Positions 25,344 to 28,718 of a stretch of DNA of 28,718 nt are shown in pieces. Below the pieces are notes generated by a model. It did not search any database and had not been told where the DNA came from. It was given only the letters and a program-made list of their open reading frames with translations. This DNA comes from Bacteroidales bacterium (GTDB taxonomy: Bacteria > Bacteroidota > Bacteroidia > Bacteroidales > P3). The first letter of the stretch is position 1, and each line of letters opens with the position of its first letter. The position numbers were made by a program, and so were the translations under genes. The stretch is from the NCBI GenBank assembly GCA_004551865.1, contig SFPR01000047.1, positions 1 through 28,718 of the forward strand. Reading direction: 5' to 3'.

Positions 25344-26474
25344 TCAGAGGGCGAGGCGGAGACCGCCGTTGAAGGCGCGGGAGCCGGGAGTGCCGTAGTC
25401 GCGATAGGATACGCGCACATACCTATCGAAGTAGTTCCAGCCGCCACCACGAATAACGCAGTACTTACCCTCCGACGGTCCGGTTGGATTGGTCTGAGAA
25501 TTGCTCTGATAGTCTCCATACCTATCGTTGCACCACTCCCATACGTTGCCGCTCATGTCATACAAGCCGAGCTTGTTGGCTTTCTTGGTCTTGACAGGGT
25601 AGGTCCTGCCGCTATTCGTTCTGCCGCTATTATCATCGTACCACGCTACTTCGTCGGCATTGTTGCTGCCGCTGTACTTATATACATAGTCTTTGCTATA
25701 CTTGCCTCCTCTTGCTGCATACTCCCACTCGGATTCGGTCGGAAGTCGAAATTTCTTTCCCGTCAGTCGGTTCAACTCCTTGATAAACTTTTGGCAATCG
25801 TTCCAACTTACGCTCTCCACAGGTCGCTGATTGTCGCCTTGAAACCAAGAAGGATTGCTGCCCATTACTGCCACCCACAGCTCTTGCGTTACTTCGGTCT
25901 CTCCCATATAGTAGTCCGAAAGGGTAACGCTGTGAACAGGCTTCTCGTTATCGAATTCATCACTGCTTTGCTCCGAGGTCGCTCCCATGCTGAATGTTCC
26001 GCCCTCTACCTTTATCATCTTAAACTCTACACCATTCACGTTAAAGGTTTGCTCGTTAAATGAGGAGTTATTGTTATTGTTATTGTTATTGTTATTGTTA
26101 TCGTTATCGTTATCGTTATCGTTATCGTTATCGTTATCGTTATCGTTATCGTTATCGTTATTGTTATTGTTATTGTTATTGTTATTGTTATCGTTATCGT
26201 TATCGTTATCGTTATTGTTATCGTTATCGTTATCGTTATTGTTATCGTTATCGTTATTCTGCTCTCTGAGCCATGCTCTCGCTTCGGAACATATACTTGA
26301 ATCGCAGCTTCCGCACAGTAGCTCAAGCTGTCTCAAAGCGTCTTCCTCTCCTCTTTCGACGTATGTTTTTTTCATTCGTCTTAGCATATCTTGGCATTCG
26401 TCATCATAGTCTTGGGCTTGTGCCGCAATGCTTGCAAACATTACAAGCATCATCAATACTCTTTTTACTTTCAT
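25344..26474 (-). CDS. Exported FGE-sulfatase-fold variable protein 2, DGR target
   Basis: Protein of 376 residues, paralogue of the gene at 19844-20884. Signal peptide 1-20 (cleavage after AQA); Cys-rich helical domain 21-72, almost identical to the paralogue; Asn/Asp linker 73-136 coded by 32 hexanucleotide units; FGE/C-type-lectin-like domain 137-376 (GGTFSMG, YYMGETEVTQELW, FRLPTESEWEYAARGG, GNVWEWCND). The last 75 residues are the variable region. Codons at variable sites (for example AAC TAC TTC, GAC TAC GGC, GGC TCC, GCC TTC) all keep the final C, as expected if the template has AAC and only the two A are mutated. The framework and 3' flank are the same as in protein 1. It lies 62 bases after the membrane FHA gene and probably shares the LytTR transcript. 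Confidence 0.9.
   Translation of the reverse strand: MKVKRVLMMLVMFASIAAQAQDYDDECQDMLRRMKKTYVERGEEDALRQLELLCGSCDSSICSEARAWLREQNNDNDNNNDNDNDNNNDNDNDNDNNNNNNNNNNNDNDNDNDNDNDNDNDNDNDNNNNNNNNNNNSSFNEQTFNVNGVEFKMIKVEGGTFSMGATSEQSSDEFDNEKPVHSVTLSDYYMGETEVTQELWVAVMGSNPSWFQGDNQRPVESVSWNDCQKFIKELNRLTGKKFRLPTESEWEYAARGGKYSKDYVYKYSGSNNADEVAWYDDNSGRTNSGRTYPVKTKKANKLGLYDMSGNVWEWCNDRYGDYQSNSQTNPTGPSEGKYCVIRGGGWNYFDRYVRVSYRDYGTPGSRAFNGGLRLAL
26067..26258 (-). repeat. Hexanucleotide repeat coding Asn/Asp linker
   Basis: Thirty-two units of GTTATT or GTTATC (plus strand), coding 64 residues of Asn-Asn and Asp-Asn. The two unit types occur in blocks, which suggests slippage or unequal exchange after a point change. 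Confidence 0.97.
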
Positions 26475-26536
26475 ATTTCTTTATTTTGTTTCCTTATTGA
26501 TTGTTTGTTATCTTTCATTTCTTTATTGCAGCTTTC

Positions 26537-27205
26537 TTATTTCCATTTTGTCTGACAGTATGGGCATTTGCCTTGCTTTCTCAGTGCTTCGACAGGTTGG
26601 TCGCCCAAGAATTTCTTGCACTTGGGGCAGATGTATTCTATCTTGAACTTGTTAATCAATGCGTTCTCTCTTTCGGGTACTTCTTGGGTTATTCGTTTCT
26701 GAATGCTTATTGAATAAATCAACAGTCCTATGCCTATGGGAACGAGTATGGATACGGATACGATGAGTATGGTGTTGATGTATTCAAAGCCTTTGAACAA
26801 CTCTTTGAACAAAATGGTAAGCAAACCAATGAACGGAAGGCTGGCTGTCGCCAAGTATCGATAATAGGTCGGCTTCATTTGGTCTCGTCTCAGGCGTGCC
26901 TTGTCGGTGGTGAAACGTTTATAAATGCCTTCAAGATGTGATATATCGACCGTTTCAGGCGGCTCGGGCAGTTGAAGCAGTTGCTGCAAGGTTGTTTTGT
27001 AGCTTGCTCCGAGTTGCAGTGGTGTTGTGACCTCGACCGTGGTCTCGTCTATGTTCAGTCCGTTTACTTTTGTGCCGTTCCTGCCTATGTTTTTGATATG
27101 GTATCGTCCATCTCCCAAAGGGGTTACTTCTAAGTGTTGTCTCGATACGCTCTTGTCGTATATGGGGGTCTTCTGATTGCCCTCGCGTCCTATTATGTAT
27201 TTCAT
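26537..27205 (-). CDS. FHA, two-helix membrane and zinc-ribbon protein
   Basis: The 222-residue protein has an N-terminal FHA domain (about 1-75) with GREGN (Arg7), SVSRQHLEV (19-27) and GRNGTKVNG (41-49), a phosphothreonine-binding pattern. Two membrane helices follow (about 117-137 and 143-167), then a cytoplasmic zinc ribbon (Cys193-x2-Cys196 and Cys214-x2-Cys217; CPKC and CPYC). The domain order is the reverse of the soluble zinc-ribbon/FHA protein downstream. Its ATG overlaps the LytTR stop by four bases (ATGA), so the two are translationally coupled. Both termini would face the cytoplasm, where a phosphorylated partner could be bound. Confidence 0.9.
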   Translation of the reverse strand: MKYIIGREGNQKTPIYDKSVSRQHLEVTPLGDGRYHIKNIGRNGTKVNGLNIDETTVEVTTPLQLGASYKTTLQQLLQLPEPPETVDISHLEGIYKRFTTDKARLRRDQMKPTYYRYLATASLPFIGLLTILFKELFKGFEYINTILIVSVSILVPIGIGLLIYSISIQKRITQEVPERENALINKFKIEYICPKCKKFLGDQPVEALRKQGKCPYCQTKWK

Positions 27206-27591
27206 TGCTTTACTGGTTTGTATGTGTCTTTTAATTTTCTGAGTGCTTCTTTAGATATGCTCAACTCGTACGTAAACTCAAACCTGAAATCGGTGAGTTC
27301 CAACTTGTGCTTCTGCAAGTCGATATGGTGTATCTTGTCCATATTGATGATGTAGCGTCTGCCGATGCGGATAAACTGCAAATGGGGTTGATTGTTTTGT
27401 CGCTTGATGCTCTCGCCAATGAGGACTTCTATTGCACTGAGCGATGCCAACACTTGCGATTGTATGCCGTTGGCAAAGTATATCAGTGTCCAATTACCCT
27501 CCGCTTCAAAATAGACTACTTCATGCAAGGGTACGTCAAGCAATTCGTCCCTCGTGTTGAAGTATATGTGTAACTCGTCTTCGCTTGTCAT
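27202..27591 (-). CDS. Stand-alone LytTR DNA-binding regulator
   Basis: The 129-residue protein consists of little more than a LytTR DNA-binding domain (about 18-120). Typical segments are EVVYFEAEGNWTLIYFANG, the HLQFIRIGRRYIINMDKI core and the final strand-helix LSISKEALRKLKDTY. There is no receiver domain, so control by a histidine kinase in the usual way is not expected. It is the promoter-proximal gene of the cluster, with a structured leader of about 360 bases upstream, and probably regulates the cluster. It overlaps the next gene by ATGA. Confidence 0.88.
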   Translation of the reverse strand: MTSEDELHIYFNTRDELLDVPLHEVVYFEAEGNWTLIYFANGIQSQVLASLSAIEVLIGESIKRQNNQPHLQFIRIGRRYIINMDKIHHIDLQKHKLELTDFRFEFTYELSISKEALRKLKDTYKPVKQ

Positions 27592-27703
27592 AAAGTATTA
27601 TTCTCGTATTTATGTCCCTCTACTGCCCAAGTCCCAAATGGCGGTATGTTTTCTTTTTTCTCTGTTTGTTTGTAAATGATTTTATGTTGGCAAGGACATA
27701 AAA

Positions 27704-27853
27704 AAGTCGTGGGACTTTATTTTACTCTTATTGTTGTTTGAGGTCCTCGAAACTACCTTATCTACTAACAAGTAAAGCCCACGATATTCTCGTGAGCGTT
27801 TACTGCTTTACAATTTTAGTAGATAATTTGAAATTTTCGAGGTTTCAAACAAC
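27704..27853 (-). promoter_or_regulatory. Structured leader of LytTR operon with competing hairpins
   Basis: An imperfect inverted repeat pairs 27733-27767 with 27817-27853. Inside it a second hairpin pairs 27771-27784 with 27790-27804. On the minus strand, TCGTGGGCTTTACT (27771-27784) can instead pair with the downstream AGTAAAATAAAGTCCCACGA (27706-27725), which is followed by a T run (CTTTTTT). So an attenuator-like choice between an outer fold and a terminator-like fold is possible. The region is non-coding on both strands. Confidence 0.6.
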
Positions 27854-27961
27854 TTATTGTAAGCAAAAACGCTTTAATATGTCTGATAAAATTCAATAAA
27901 TCGTACTTCTATTTTGCTATCTGTCTGTCTCCTTTCTGTTTATAGTTTTGTTATCTGCTTG

Positions 27962-27994
27962 CAAAGATATAAAATTTTGCTCTAATCGTGCAAT
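27962..27994 (-). promoter_or_regulatory. Probable promoter of LytTR operon
   Basis: The minus strand reads ATTG, 21 bases, TATCTTTG. The -7 element is a perfect TAnnTTTG; the spacing is two bases long. It would start a leader of about 365 bases before the LytTR ATG at 27591. Confidence 0.6.
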
Positions 27995-28008
27995 TTCCCA
28001 AGGATTTT

Positions 28009-28086
28009 GATACATCTGTACATTGGCATTTTCGGATTGACGGTAGAGAATAGGTGTAGTTTATAGTAAAGTTACGCTTTTGCCCC
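28009..28086 (+). repeat. Intergenic repeat module A, right copy
   Basis: Direct copy of 1-78 with two or three mismatches. The stretch 27592-28718 contains no gene; besides the leader and promoter it consists of repeats A, C, B and E/F. Confidence 0.85.
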
Positions 28087-28111
28087 TGCAGGGCGAATAT
28101 ATTTTGTTGCC

Positions 28112-28182
28112 GTTTACCCCTACGTGTCGCTTCGCTTTACGTAGGGCTGTGTGCAGGCTGCCCCTGCGGGGCGTAGGGTGTG
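28112..28182 (-). repeat. Intergenic repeat module C, right copy (inverted)
   Basis: Reverse-complement counterpart of 256-326, including the G+C palindrome GCCCCTGCGGGGC. Confidence 0.75.
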
Positions 28183-28268
28183 CTATTCTTTCAAAACAAT
28201 CCTCTCTTAATTCCACTCCGCAAATTTAAGCATAATTTTGTAGATTCCGATAGAAAGGCTGTATTCTT

Positions 28269-28371
28269 CGGGCTGAAAGCCTAAAAGCACTTAGCTCGGG
28301 GCAGAGCGGTCAGCGTCGCCCCGAGTTAATCGCGTCAAATCATTTTCGCCCTGCAAGGGCAAAAGCGTTAC
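28269..28371 (-). repeat. Intergenic repeat module B, right copy (inverted)
   Basis: Reverse-complement counterpart of 64-172, with the CTCGGGGC and GCCCCGAG arms and the flanking AAAAGCGTTAC. Confidence 0.8.
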
Positions 28372-28424
28372 TTCTCTACTGTTTGTCATCTGTTCGGAGA
28401 AATATTGCTATCGTTTTGTATTTC

Positions 28425-28718
28425 GCAACACTGATTAAGTTTCCATAAGCAAATTATTTAACATTTGGCGGTCTCTTAAGCCGAAATGCCGGCGATTTTT
28501 TTGGGTCGGTCAGTGTCGGGGTCGATTTTTGCGAGTATTTGAGCGTTTAACAAGTATTTGAGTTTCAAGTGTTTGCAAAATAAGTGCTGATTTAAGCAAA
28601 GTAAGTGTTAGTGTGGGTAAAATAAGACTGCATCTTTTTGAAAAAAGACGAAGACTTAAGCTCGCTAATCCTTCGTCTTTTGTGTGCTAACACTTCGTCT
28701 TTTTTCAAAAAGACTTCA
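28425..28718 (-). repeat. About 290-bp repeat module E/F, right copy (inverted)
   Basis: Reverse-complement counterpart of 554-847, cut by the window end. It contains the same three AAGACGAAG-type motifs. Confidence 0.85.

Noticed and set aside
27733..27853. Possible CRISPR repeat pair
   Set aside because: The similar arms are inverted rather than direct, there are only two, and no spacers or cas genes are present. A leader hairpin fits better.

Overview
The window looks like chromosomal DNA of a Bacteroidota member, probably Bacteroidales. Several promoters read as the Bacteroidota sigma-factor pattern (TTTG or TTG, about 19 bases, then TAnnTTTG). The gene content fits: a TonB-dependent B12 receptor paired with a surface BtuG-type lipoprotein, the alternative GlmU-like nucleotidyltransferase, type B L31 and a multi-repeat DUF349 protein. 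I could not fix a genus.

Left part (about 0.9-10.4 kb, minus strand): housekeeping genes. A likely operon runs glmU-like, lon, a small two-helix membrane protein, recG, xerD-type recombinase, from a clear promoter at 8005-8035. Upstream are rpmE2 (with its own promoter and leader hairpin) and a five-repeat DUF349 protein. Middle part: on the plus strand, a promoter and cobalamin riboswitch control btuB and a BtuG-like lipoprotein, closed by a strong terminator. On the minus strand follow an alpha/beta hydrolase, an unusual in-frame MATE transporter-M23 peptidase fusion, and a PLP aminotransferase.

Right part (19.8-27.6 kb, all minus strand) is the exciting region. In transcription order it holds: a stand-alone LytTR regulator; a membrane FHA/zinc-ribbon protein; exported FGE-sulfatase-fold protein 2; a membrane-anchored EF-hand protein; a zinc-ribbon/FHA protein; a PP2C phosphatase with a C-terminal anchor; a membrane Ser/Thr kinase; and exported FGE-sulfatase-fold protein 1. 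The two exported paralogues differ at their C-termini almost only at first and second codon positions, in NNC or NNT codons, and mostly where one copy has A. This is the signature of adenine-directed mutagenesis by a diversity-generating retroelement (DGR). No reverse transcriptase or template repeat is visible here, so the genes would be remote targets served in trans. Both also carry long hexanucleotide tandem repeats coding an Asn or Asn/Asp linker of different length (33 and 64 residues). My inference is a diversified cell-surface or periplasmic recognition module wired to phospho-threonine signalling (kinase, PP2C, two FHA proteins). The kinase gene has a 4-base duplication inside a 45-base tandem repeat that throws its periplasmic tail out of frame.

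Both ends of the window (1-901 and 27592-28718) are gene-free and packed with shared repeats, several in inverted orientation. The right end also holds a promoter and a strongly structured leader for the LytTR operon.
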